A DNA stretch of 64,000 nt from Punica granatum. Its lineage: Eukaryota > Streptophyta > Magnoliopsida > Myrtales > Lythraceae. The translations under genes were made by a program, and so were the position numbers. The stretch is from assembly GCF_007655135.1 (NCBI RefSeq), contig NC_045132.1, positions 19,158,034 to 19,222,033 on the forward strand, read 5' to 3'. Each line of letters begins with the position of its first letter. Position 1 is the stretch's first letter. Of this stretch, positions 25,381-36,923 are shown one piece after another. Under the pieces are notes generated by a model. The model saw nothing but the letters and a program-made list of their open reading frames with translations. It was not told where the DNA came from and did not search any database.

Positions 25381-26599
25381 CTACAAGAAAGTAAAGATGC
25401 TTGCTTGGAAGGAAGATGCCGGAGACGGGAATTGCGCAAGGTGCGAATGAGAGGTGATTTGGTTTGCTTGGCGTTGGGCTAGGGCTTTACTAGAATGATG
25501 CAACGATAAACTTGACTTGCTGCTTGTTGCATGACTGGAGCGCTTGTTGGATGATTGCATTGCGTGCACCCCTGAGAGCCCTCCACTCAGGTTAAGATTG
25601 TGGCTCGTTGCATGAGGCAGACATGAGTCCGTCAAGAGGAGATGCCTTTCGGGGGCAAGCACGTACTTGCGTATAGGAACACAGAAACTAACGATCGTCG
25701 TCAATCACACAGTACAACCATAATTGCGATATGCAAAGAATTATATATAATGATGCTTCAGGGATTTGAATGCAGTGGCCATTTGAGGGGTGGTCGTGTC
25801 CCCGAGTATGACATAATTGACTGAAGGAAAGGCTTTTTGTGGAACGAGCATGAACCGTAGAGCTTTTGTGTAAAGGTGAAGGGAGGGATCTTTGGGATTC
25901 TCAGGATTAAAGATACGACAATTCGATCCCATTTCGAGGTGTGCCTCGAGCACGAAGAGTTGAGGAGAGTAGCTTGCATCGAAGGCTGCTGAACCACTAA
26001 TTGTTGTAGCTTCACGCGGGGTGCCGCTGTCTTTTCGTGGTCGAGCCGCCAAAGGTCCCTAATTTTTGCCTAGATCACAAGACGCGTGACGACCTAGCGG
26101 AGTATTTTTATTTATTTTTCTCTCATTAGAGCTCACATTTTGCTACGATTGCCCCTATTGGGGTCCGATAGCAACTCTCGGTTCCTCTAACTTTTACCTA
26201 GACTGCCCTTTGCGGGTTTTCAGTCTAGCAATGATTTCGATTTATGTTCTTCTTTTGCCATGGCTCCCCTTTATAGGATTTTAAACCGTGTCCCTCGTTC
26301 CCTAATTTATGCCTAGGCCACCCAGAGATTTTCGACGCAGCTGGAGAATAATTCTTTTTTTCTCTCAAAATTATTTTGCAGAAGGGAAGGAAGAAAGGAG
26401 GAAATACATGCACGGTTCGGTGTGAACCGGAGAAGAAGGGGAGTGGAGCCCCACTGCAGAGGAGGATGGGAGGTGAACGTTTGGCTCGTGGTTGCACGTG
26501 CAGGTGCAGGACGGTAGGGAGGCTAGTACCCGTGTACAAACAAATGGCTTCTCTATATATTGTTGTTCATGGTTGTCTTACCAATAAGTAGGGGATTAA

Positions 26600-27528
26600 T
26601 AATAAAGTGGGGGATTAATAATAAACCGCCAGCTGCTGAGTCAATTAATGGAGTATATGCACAGAGATACACAATAAGCACCTGAAGATCAAAACTCAAA
26701 AGTTTGTATATTAGAATACGCTGAAGAAATTAAAACTAATTTTATTTCAAATTAAAGTAATATCAATGGACCCCCACCAATATTCAGAGTGACTCTTAGA
26801 CTTCGCTCAAATTAAGTTGTAGTTTACAAGTACAAAGTGGATCAAACGACTCAAAACAAAAGCAAACTGAGAATAACACAGCGCTACTATAACCAGAAAC
26901 CATAATTCACCAATTTTGTGTTATCGGACTGACTCTAACAGGTAGCACCATTGGATCTAGATAAGATGATTCCATCAACAAAAACTCAAGAAAAGTGCAA
27001 AAGCATCTGAACTCCTGAAATACAAAGCATGTACATCCACTATACCAAAAGGTTACACATGTAGATCACCTTTTCGACGGAGAAAGCACCATTATGATCC
27101 CCTCAAAAGCTGTATGTCATCTTGGTATAACAAATGTGCCAACATTTACCAGCCCTTTTACTTTCTTGCTTTTTTTTTTTGGGGGGGGGGGGGACAAGTC
27201 GAGCACTTTTACATGCAGATGCACATCATGGAAATCTGCTGTTAATTACAAAGGGTATTGCAATGTGGACCATAATCAGGGCAAGTATTTATGCAACCCC
27301 TAGTTAGCCTAGCCATAAAGTTGTTGCAACACATTTAACAGTTCAGGACCTTGGCTTCACAATTTGACCAGTTTCAACCAATGGACTCTTTAGTTCTTTA
27401 TTACATGGCAGAGCAAGAGGACTGGAAAGACATCATAGATTAACTAGATGTAATAATACCTCAGAAAAAAAGTTAGAGAAAAAGTATTTGTGCATTTAAT
27501 TAGACGGTCTAAATCCTGTGGCACTAAC
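26600..27528. other. Non-coding interval
   Basis: I see nothing supportable as a gene. A T(10)G(13) homopolymer junction lies at about 27170-27193. Confidence 0.5.
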
Positions 27529-28647
27529 CTCTTCTGCACTGATTTTGGACGGAGAGATGTGCTTAGGGGTAGGGGTGATAATGCTGGGGCATGAGCACAA
27601 GGTAATTGAAATTCCTTGACTACCAAATGGCTTATGATGGCCTCAACTCCAGCTATATCATCTATTCCCTGCAGTTTGTAGAGCAGCGACAGTACAAGCA
27701 GATAAGACCATCTTAGATCTAGGAAAATTCCAGCAGTGACAATTGCTACAGATGACAAATTTTTTTCTGTTCAACTCAGAACTATTAGCATTTAATTCCT
27801 TTTAGCATACTGCAATTTAGTTAACTAGGATAACGAAAATATAAAAATAAAGAAGTGCTCTATATGATGCTTTCGAGTCCTATCTATATCTGCTATAGCA
27901 TAGCGACTGCATTTCACGGCCACAGAGTTCCCCATAATGGTACATGAGTGCTTTATTCATTTAAAGAGACAGACCCAGGCAAATTAAGCTCAGGTAAATT
28001 AATTAATCAATTTATTAATCAACGAAATCAGTCTCCATACCATCCCTTGTCGATAATCATTACTGTACCCAACATCATCATCAGGGAAGTGCCGCATAAC
28101 AGCAACAGCGTCGACCTTTGATTGGCTAACTAGAGGTTCCACAGCTCTTAACAAGGAACCAGGATGCTTAATCTTCCCCGTTGATTGGCCACTCTACGGG
28201 TCAATCCATTTCTCAACCTGAAGGCATACTAAATATCAATCACTTCAACAAATTGACAAGAGGGCACTTGCCTTGCCATGAAATTTTTAAGAGACTAAAT
28301 TTACCATGCTAGGCTATCAATCTATCTGAGTAAAGAAGCCAAAAGGCAAATAGAAATTAGGTTGGACCACAAATATCTTGTAAGAAAATGAACTGAAATG
28401 ATTTGAAGCATGAAGACCATTTTCTCAATAAGCATACTCATAGCTAATGTTGTGCTGACAGATTTGGAAATTAGAGGAGACGGGACATGAAAGTGGAAAT
28501 ACTTGAAAACTAAAATACCTCCAGTGGGGTGTCCGTCACAATATATTCCAATACAGGCAATCCAAGAGAAGCTCTTGCTGCATCGGCAACCTGTAAATGG
28601 CGTATCCGAGTCTCTTCTTCCATTGCTGCGTCAAGGACCAAACCAAC
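27529..28647 (-). pseudogene. DUF3326-like protein gene fragment, broken
   Basis: Three exon-like blocks with splice-like borders are visible on the minus strand: about 28519-28647, 28041-28217 and 27529-27668. The deduced pieces contain GLVLDAAMEEE, then VSQSKVDAVAVMRHFPDD, then GIDDIAGVEAIISHLVVKEF and CAHAPALSPLPLS. From memory of the family these fit a plant DUF3326 protein of unknown function. Decay is clear: an in-frame TAG at 28194-28196 and a one-base shift near the donor of the third block. Exons for both protein ends are absent. Plastid-derived DNA begins only 57 bp upstream, so the 5' part may have been lost when that DNA integrated. Family assignment is by eye. Confidence 0.65.
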
Positions 28648-28703
28648 CTAGTTTTCATCATTAGTTCAAGGGAAACTAATTATTTCAAAGAAATAAAAGA
28701 AGC

Positions 28704-29333
28704 CTTGATTCATATGGATTCGAATCCTACTGAGAGGCCCACTATAGATTAGAAATTGTTGAAGAAAGAACAAGACATTTCTTTTGTCCCTTCCAGGCGA
28801 TCAGAAAATAAAAAAAAAATAGTTAATATATTCAAGATAATTACGCATTTACAAAATAACGTCTTAATTCATCATATTTCATCATATCCGGGATGTGATA
28901 TGGTTCCGAAGCATGAATTGGATATGGACAGTTCAATAAGATTTCATTCTTGAACAAAAATACATTTTTTTTTATTTATTTCATATGTTCCATGACCTAA
29001 ACAGAGGGGATACACGTTACATCACGATTTTGAATCAAAAGGGAGATTTCAAGAAATGGCAGATCTATTCACTCTATCAATAACTGAGCCGGATCTGATG
29101 TATCATAAGTTATTTGCCTTTTCTATTGATTCTTACGTATTAGATCAAAAACAATTCTTGAATGAGGCAATTAACTCCAGGGATGAATCAAAAAAAGAAA
29201 TCTTTATTGATTCTGCCTCCAGTTTTTTTATGAAGATAATGAATCTTTTTATCGAAGGATCAGAAAAAAAAAATGGGTCCGGATCTCTTGCGGGAATGAT
29301 TTGGAAGATCCAAAACCAAAAATAGTGGTATTC
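28704..29333 (+). pseudogene. ycf2: Nuclear plastid DNA insert (NUPT): internal part of ycf2
   Basis: The plus strand encodes, in broken frames, peptides I recognise from the plastid gene ycf2: [46 protein letters not shown] and [20 protein letters not shown]. Beyond a shifted frame come the [17 protein letters not shown] residues, after which similarity stops at about 29333. The left limit is near 28704. Stops and small indels interrupt the frame, so it is not functional. It sits as a single block of about 630 bp between the DUF3326 remnant and the LPR gene, and represents transfer of organelle DNA to the nucleus. Confidence 0.9.
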
Positions 29334-29897
29334 ACAGACCCTTTTTTTTTTTTTTTCTTTTCTTCTTTCCTCCCCCTGAATTATTAGTTCCATTCTATCG
29401 TACTTCCGTTGCATCTTCCAAGTTCTGTTGCAATTAACTGTTACAAGTGCATGAATTAGTATAGTTCACATAGAAAAATGTTACACGATAATCTTACAAT
29501 TTTTGCCGCACCGAGACTTACATCTATCGGTATGCTAGAAATTTTCAAGGTGCAACTATAACGCAAGATTAGTTACATTGTGTACATAATGGTTGGCTGA
29601 CGACATATATATATATTGTTGTACGTGTTAACATTTTTTATCTAAATTTCACTCTTTCTCCCCATCTCTGACATCTCTGTCATGTTCACGGGGTGTATAT
29701 ACTCTGCGATTCTTGGATGCTTAGCTCCTTACTGATTATCTGAAAAAATAGCCAGCAAAAAGGGGGAAAAAATTATGCCACTCATCTTATCAATTGCATA
29801 CAATCTCGAGGTGATGATAAAATTAAATTGAATCTCTTGATAACTGACATTTAGTTAGACTACCTACCCTGTTCGATCGCCAGGAAGGCCCGCTAGC

Positions 29898-32800
29898 TCA
29901 GTTGATGAATTTTAGAGGCCTCATCATCACGTTATCTTCGTGGTCCAAGATCTACATGTTCAATGGACGGAGAGCAATTATTACCCATAAAGAATTTCAC
30001 ATACCGAGCCTCATGATATGGCAATTGAGACTAAGAAATCGATATGCCAGCTTAAATTGCAACTAAATTAGTAAATAAGATAAGTAACTAGAGGACTTAC
30101 ATGGCAATGGTAAACATAGCCGGGCTCTGCGGTTGCATCGAATACGTAAGACGAGTTTGAGTGTATGTACGCAAACCTCACTAGGATCTTGGTCATGTAC
30201 CCGGGCATCATCTTGTACACATTCTTCCATCCATTCTCGTGTGCTCTAACATCGACTTTCTTCCCGCGGGCGTGCCTGCTCAAGTGACACCTCTCCGCAT
30301 CGTTGATCTTCAACATACAGTCCTTGAATTCACCCAAGTCCTTGATCTCTGTCTGATCTAAAACCTTGAAGAGCCCCAAATGTATGTGCAATGGGTGGTT
30401 GTCCTGCGTCAGGTTGATCACATACCACACCTCCGAGGTCCCCGCCCTGGGAGTCTCGGTGGCTGGATAACTGTAGGGCTTCCCATTCAGGTACAGGTGA
30501 GTCGGTTCATCGACGGGGCTCGTGTACTCGAACATGGCAATGTGTCGGGTTTGGGACGCACTGGATGGGTCGGGACTTGGGTATCTTATTAGCTTCTTGG
30601 GTATGCGTGACGTGTCGAGTTCTGGTTCCCTGTCAATGATGAACTTCATGACGTTGCCATTGGCCTCATTCACCTGGTCGCCAGAGGGGTAGGGATACGA
30701 TGCATTGTTAGCTAAGATAGCACTGTCACCCCTTGAACTAGAGAAGTCCATGACCACATCGACGATCTCTGACGGGGCAAGAAGCTTCTCCTTGGTCTTC
30801 ACCGGTTCCTCTAGGTACGCTGAGTCGGAACCCACAACGACAAACTCGAGACCGTTGGTGAAAAAGAACTGGAAAAATCGAGCATTACTGGCGTTGATTA
30901 TGCGAAATCTATATTTACGTCGACGCACTTTCATGTACGGCCATGCCTTCCCGTTCACTATGATTGCATCCCCAAAGTATTCCGGCTGCCACTGTGGATG
31001 TATTGAGGGGTTATTCCCCGTTGAGTTCATGTATATGGATCCATCAACCCGGAAGCCGCGGTCAAACACGACCAAAGCATGGTCAAACTCATCACACGAA
31101 GGGAGTCCTAGATGTTGTTCGATCTCTGGATGGCGTATGATGTAGGCCCCGATCAATCCGGCCAAAAGGTTGACCCGGGTCAACCCCATGGCATGATCAT
31201 GGTACCATAGGTTCCCGGGATGCTGATGATTATGATAGTGATAAGTCCTCTTGGTCCATGTGGGCCCTTTATCTCTAAACCCAGCGGTGAACCATGCATC
31301 TCCGTGGCCATCACTTTCGGGCTCCTCGATCCCTCCATGGAGATGAACCACGGTCGGAATGCCCTTTCGATTGGAGGGTATGGCGGTTGGGATCGTTGGG
31401 TCCCATGGGAGTATGTGTTTTTGAGGGAGGTGATTCAGCCACGTAACATGCGTGTCGATGCCGTGGAGGGCCTCGATCGTGGGACCCGGAACGGTTGCGG
31501 TGGACCTGGATGTACCGTATGCGAACACTGGTGTTGAAGGCAGGTTTCGGTGGAATTTCTGCAAAAAGCAATTATAAGGGATTCCATATGCTATTATTGG
31601 CAGACAGTAATAGGCTCACGAGGACCACTCATATATGATTACAAATTAAGATATAACATAGTAAATAGAGGGGATAGTGTTTGAAATGAGTTTTCTCTAA
31701 ATATTGAAATATTATATATGTAAATGATAAATTAATTCAATATATTCCAAAATTTCATTGAGTCATCAGTCATCTAAATCAAATACCCTATAATGCGTTT
31801 AGTCTCAAATTAGGTACACTCGTAAAATTATGGTCTCTCCATTTCCCTTCCCCATAGACACACCCTGACCGACTACTGTTCATCGATCGGATGTTATTGG
31901 TGGCTTGATATGATGATTCCTTGGCCGATTGATCTCCCCCTAGCGTTTTCTTTTTTTAATATAACTATGATAATAATCTATGTTTATTTTGTTACTTTAT
32001 TGTTGGAGAGTGCTAAGTCATGTCAGCAAAATTACCTTGTAAAAGAATATCGAAATAAAGGAGCGAGTACAACCCACGATTATGCCTAGAAATAAAGATC
32101 AATCGAAGCCAAAAGATATGGGAAAAAGAGGAACATCATTGAATAAATAATAATTTGAATCTTTTTTCAGTGGAAAATCTATTCTCTAATCTATAAATAA
32201 TAACATGGGACCTTCTGTGGTACTGGAAGGCCCTGACACTGGGGAATTATTAAGTGAGTGCCACATAAATTTGAAATCTATGTAATTATTTATTTAAAAA
32301 AAAAGAAATAGAAACAATTTTTAAATAAAAAACAATCAATTCACTTTTTACCATTTTTTAATAGTTACACGGATTTGAAATTTATGTGTTACTCCTCTAA
32401 AAAATTTTGACCGACACCATAGAGATTCCATGATAACAACTGTATGCCTTTGAAGTTTTCTCTTGACTTGGAATTTTCCAATATAAGGCTTCATATGGCA
32501 TATACCGTACACATCAATGATATTTGATAATTGTAGGGAGTTAGAATATCACAAAAAGATTAAGAGGAAAATATCACGAGTTTATAATGGGCTTTGGCAG
32601 CACCATCTATTCAGTCTAAACTTTTGAATTGGACATATCTCCAGCTGCCCAAAGGTGGAAATTTTACGATAGTACACATTCGACAGCCAAGAGAGAGAAA
32701 AGAAAGACAAATGCATCTTCAGTTAAGGGGAAAATTACATATAACTTCTTTTTTTTTGTGAGATTACAGGCATCCTCAACCTATTGGTTAAAACTAATAT

Positions 32801-33647
32801 CGTTCTATGCTTGTCTTGACCAAAATTTGAGGAAAATTCAATGAGTTTATGAGAAATTGACTACCATAATCTATTAACTCGAATTTTTTAATTGAATATG
32901 AGCAACCTGGTTATAAGTGTGGCGGAAATTCTATAATGTCATAGATAACAAGACAGAACATGCTGAAAGTCTTAACCAATGGACCATATAATTAAAGAAC
33001 CATGGTATGTCATTTCCGTGCAGGTTTCTTGTAGAATTTGAAAAGGAGAAATTAATTGCATGTAATCTAATAAGAGAAGGATTTGGCAAGCCTATCATGG
33101 AACCTTGAAAAATATATGCATTCAGTCAATTTTGATTTTATAAGATTTAAAACTGCCGAATCAGCCATATTCTTTGTACTGTTAATACCAAAGTTTGGAT
33201 GGACTGCGAGTGGTGCATCACATGAAATCATAACATGGCATCATAGGGCAAAATACCGATTCTGCGCTCTTCTAACTAGTTGCTAGCCTAATTATTGTTA
33301 GCGCTCATGCTTTATGTGTGTCACATCGGTCAGCTACTTTGAATTCACTCCGACACTAGCCAACTAGTGAGAAACATGGAGTAGTCATAAGGAGTTAATC
33401 GGTGTCTTACCCAGCGAATAGGGTACATGCCAATCTTGAGTCTCCTTGGTCTGGAGACCCCGTTGATGACCTCGAAACCTTGGATTTTGGGCATGTCCTG
33501 AAGCTCATCGACAAACATCTCGAGCTTTGCCGGGTTCAAGAGCCCTTCCTCAGCCCAAGTGGCGGTCAAGATGATTCCCCCAAACAGAACCACAAACAAC
33601 AACTCAGACATGACCTTCTCCCTCTCAGAAGAAACCATGTTAGTCAC
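29898..33647 (-). CDS. LPR1: LPR-type multicopper oxidase (secreted ferroxidase-like)
   Basis: Three exons, 33411-33647, 30101-31558 and 29898-29951 (237+1458+54 bp), join in phase to 582 residues, close to the length of Arabidopsis LPR1/LPR2. Exon 1 gives a hydrophobic signal sequence (LLFVVLFGGIILTA) and the conserved LEMFVDELQDMP region. Exon 2 holds copper ligands HLHGG (151-155), YHDHAMG (198-204) and HPLHIH (467-472). The final HCHILDHEDN motif is completed only by tiny exon 3, after H565. Known LPR proteins are wall-localised ferroxidases that link iron to the root response to low phosphate. All copper motifs are present and no stop or frameshift is seen, so the gene is probably functional. 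Intron 1 is 1.85 kb. Whether it is LPR1 or LPR2 cannot be decided. The upstream Met at 33647 was chosen; an in-frame Met 12 residues later is an alternative start. Confidence 0.95.
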
Positions 33648-33733
33648 TGTTCGAATGAAACCTCACGGAGAGCAGTGAAGGGAGAAGGGAATATTACAGG
33701 GGAAGACAGAATAAGGAAAAAAAAATGTATATG

Positions 33734-33745
33734 TGTATATATATA
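33734..33745 (-). promoter_or_regulatory. Probable TATA box of the LPR-type gene
   Basis: The minus strand reads CTATATATATACAC about 90 bp upstream of the start codon at 33647, consistent with a TATA-driven promoter and a leader of about 60 bp. Confidence 0.5.
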
Positions 33746-34087
33746 GTCTTGGTCTTGACAGAAATCACAGTGTGGATGAAGAACGAAAAGTGAGTGATTC
33801 TGTCTGTGGACTTCGATGTCTCCGTGGAAGAAGAAGGAGACAAGGACGTATGAATTGTGAACGCCCAGAGATGGGTTTTCCTTGATCACCCATTTATAAT
33901 TGAACGCCTTTTGTCTTCTTTCTCTACCTCTCCTTCCTAGAATTTGTTCCTCGTCATTGGATAAGTAAAATTCGGGAGATATACGATGACAAGGTTTTAG
34001 TGCAATGACAATGCTTTTAAGTCGAAATAAAAAGATTCCATGTTCAAGTTACCGGTGGGATTTTCGAATCCCTTCATTTATACTTTT

Positions 34088-34092
34088 CCTAT
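34088..34092. repeat. Target-site duplication of solo LTR (left)
   Basis: CCTAT directly before the TG start of the LTR is repeated exactly at 40777-40781. Confidence 0.85.
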
Positions 34093-35309
34093 TGCCAGCA
34101 CCCTGTTTTGATCCATCGGCTCCAAGGGTAGACACCGACGGCACTTCTAACGACAACCCTTGAACCGCAACACAAAATCGCCGAGCAATCAGTATGTTAC
34201 TATTCACAATCAGGTCGGCCATGTCAACATGATGGCCCGGGGAGTGATAGGGAGGATCACAACGTGATAAGAATTCAAAACCGACGACTTAGTAAGATCG
34301 CGTGGAGGAGAGGTAAAATCATCATTTTATCACCCATCGGAGGAAAATATTTTTGATTTATTGCCCAAGCATTCACCGCTTTTAAACTAGGGGAAATTTT
34401 TAATTTAACTTTAATTTGACATTTTTCATAAAATACTTCACGGGACGTTTTCAGACCTTACGCACATCAAATTCGAATTTCGAAATCTGGAGCAAATCTC
34501 GGGGCCGAAAAATAATTCTCTGCATAATATTGATTCCTGAATTTTTCTAAATGTAATGGTCATCCCGGATCTTTTTTGGGTATCTTATTGAAAAGACGAG
34601 AATTTCAGGTTTTACGTTCATTAATGTCATTTTTCAAATTCGGGATGATATTCAGGACTGGAAAATATATTTTTTTGCGTAATATCAATTCTTGAATTTT
34701 TCTAAACACAATGGCGGTTCTGAGATATTTTTCGAATATTGTTTTGAAGATTGAATTTAGGAAATAATCGAGCAATTACGATCGACGCGTGTCAGGGGAC
34801 TCGATATCGATTTTTATAGAGATTCGATCTCTGTCAATGCAAATTGAAATTCCCATGAAGCCAATTATTTCTCGAATTTCTCAATTTCAAAATTTTCATT
34901 CCGAAATTGTTGACGGATCCTAAGGAATCGATTTATCGATCGATGAACTCCCTGTGAAAATATATTAAAAAAAAAAGAATTGACAGATGGGTTGACAACA
35001 GTGGTCAATTCCCCCGCCAAGTTGACCACCTCCTCTCTCATTGTCTCCAACGGTCATCTTCACCTCTTTTCTTCGTTTTTCTTTCCTTTCTTCTTCCGTT
35101 TCTCTGCAATACACGGCCCCATGCATTTCCATTTCACGTTTTCAGGTCTGCCATACCAGCCACAGCAGCTCTTGCATTTCTTTCCTTTCTTCCTTTTTCT
35201 TGCAATAGACAGACAGGAGACGGGCTGGCCTCCTCATGGAGTGCACGCAACAAATCTCTTCTGGCTGCATTAGTCAACAACAACAGACCACGGTGGATGA
35301 CCAATTCGG

Positions 35310-35311
<2 letters not shown>

Positions 35312-35352
<41 letters not shown>
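35312..35352. repeat. (CT)n microsatellite
   Basis: A perfect CT dinucleotide run of about 41 bp, just left of the large palindrome. Confidence 0.97.
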
Positions 35353-35354
<2 letters not shown>

Positions 35355-35616
35355 CTCAGACAGACGACAGACATCAGATGGACAGACTGCCCATCATTTT
35401 TGGAGCTCCTCTCTTCCTCTGGAGAGGCTCGGGGAACACAACGGAGAGCTGGACTCTCTGTTCTGCAGTCCAGATCAGAGCTCCCATCACTGTCGGCCCT
35501 CCTTTTCTTCTCAGCAGCTCTGCAACTCCGAGGGCGAGCCCAGCTTCTTGGTAGCTCCCTGTCTCTCTCTCTCTCGGACGATCTTTGATCACCAGTGACA
35601 GACAAGAAAACACAAC

Positions 35617-36923
35617 TGATAGCGTTGAGCCGGACTCCGAGCATGAGGACAAGTTGCATATTTCTACCGGACTGGTCACCAGAGCACGTGCCAAGAAAAT
35701 TGGAGCAAGCCTTGCAGAACTTACGGACGCATATTCGAGAAGAGACACGCAGTTTGAGAGACGAACAAGTCGACTTGGGGTTGATTTTGATCATTAAAAG
35801 TGCTGGACCTCATCAGTATATATCGAGGCATTAAAGGATGACCAAACTGTCTCAAATCTGGTTGGAATGCCTTTTAGTAGATGGCCACCAACATTTGGCC
35901 GAATTTTCAACCAAACATTAATGACCACTCTTGTTAGTTGACTTATTCAATGTTTTTCTCTTTTCCTATGCTAGGAACTTGTGCTTTCCTTAGTTATCTT
36001 CAGATTATAAGAGCATTATAAACTCTTCCTTAGGTTATTTTTCAGAACTTTCTGCCATTTTCTAACTTGTGTGAGAGATATTCTCCAAATTGTTCTTGTT
36101 GAACTTATGCTTCAAGGGTTGCAAGTCGATTACTTATAGCTCTTAAGCTTCGTATAATATTGGTTTCTAGCTCTACATAGCTACGGGGTCAATATTCCAC
36201 CCTTCGAAATCTCTATCTTGGACGATCCGAGATTTGATTCCATATTATTGTTGCTAGGTTCCCCGTCAAACCCGTCGCGGAACCTAACAACAATAATATG
36301 GAATCAAATCGCGGATCGTCCAAGATAGAGATTTCGAAGGGTGGAATATTGACCCCGTAGCTATGTAGAGCTAGAAACCAATATTATACGAAGTTTAAGA
36401 ACTACAAGTAATTGACTTGCAACCCTTGAAGCATAAGTTCAACAAGAACAATTTGGAGAATATCTCTCACACAAGTTAGAAAATGGCAGAAAGTTCTGAA
36501 AAATAACCTAAAGAAGAGCTTATAATGCTCTTATAATATGAAGACAACTAAGGAAAGCACAAGTTCCTAGCATAGGAAAAGAGAAAAACATTGAATAAGT
36601 CAACCAACAAGAGTGGTTATTAATGTTTGGTTGAAAATTCTGCCAAATGTTGGTGGCTATCTTTTAGAAGGCATTCCAACCAGATTTGAGATAGTTGTAG
36701 TCATCCTTTAATGCCCCAATGTGTACTGATGAGGTCCAACACTTTTAATAACCAAAATCAGCCCCGAGTCGACTTGTTCGTCTCTCGAACTGCGTGCCAC
36801 TTCCTGAATATGCGTCCTTAAGTTCTGCGAGGCTTGCTTCAATTTCTTAGCACGCGCTCTGGTGACCGATCCGGTAGAAATATGCAACTTGTCCTCATGC
36901 TCGGAGTCCAGCTCAACCCTATC
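35617..36923. repeat. Large palindrome: two ~645-bp arms with a 16-bp loop
   Basis: The left arm (35617-36262) is followed by a 16-bp spacer (36263-36278) and then its nearly perfect reverse complement (36279-36923). The centre reads GGTTCC, spacer, GGAACC. Arm ends meet at TGATAG..GTTGAGC and its reverse. Mismatches are scattered single changes. Transcription of either strand would give a hairpin of about 640 bp. Each arm encodes, running toward the centre, a decayed stretch with the motif VTRARAKK that resembles a region of plant Ty3/gypsy polyproteins. Confidence 0.93.

Larger units (their letters stand above)
19923..26560 (-). mobile_element. Truncated LTR retrotransposon, probably Ty3/gypsy (3' LTR plus part of the interior)
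   Basis: This is a minus-strand remnant. The 3' LTR runs from 24670 (TGTCAGCACCCC) to 19923 (ending CACACA), about 4.75 kb. It is directly preceded on the minus strand by a purine tract (AAAGAGGGGCAAGC). Interior DNA continues to about 26.5 kb, including a 30-bp minisatellite and a non-coding block with repeated 'tctaggtaaaagttag'-like segments; that outer edge is approximate. No 5' LTR and no polymerase, integrase or RNase H frame is seen, so the 5' part is missing. Homology to the solo LTR at 34093-40776 is clear but diverged and inverted. Very long LTRs suggest the Tat/Ogre side of Ty3/gypsy, which is inference. Confidence 0.75.

Noticed and set aside
27444..27758. 104-codon minus-strand frame taken as one protein
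   Set aside because: Only the segment between a ctgcag acceptor and a gttagt donor resembles the DUF3326 protein. The rest is intron sequence.
30380..31537. Plus-strand open frames opposite the LPR gene
   Set aside because: These are antisense shadows of the conserved multicopper oxidase exon.
35270..35794. Long open frames on both strands rich in Ser-Leu or Arg-Glu
   Set aside because: They are produced by the (CT)n microsatellite and the palindrome arm; the repeat composition removes stops.
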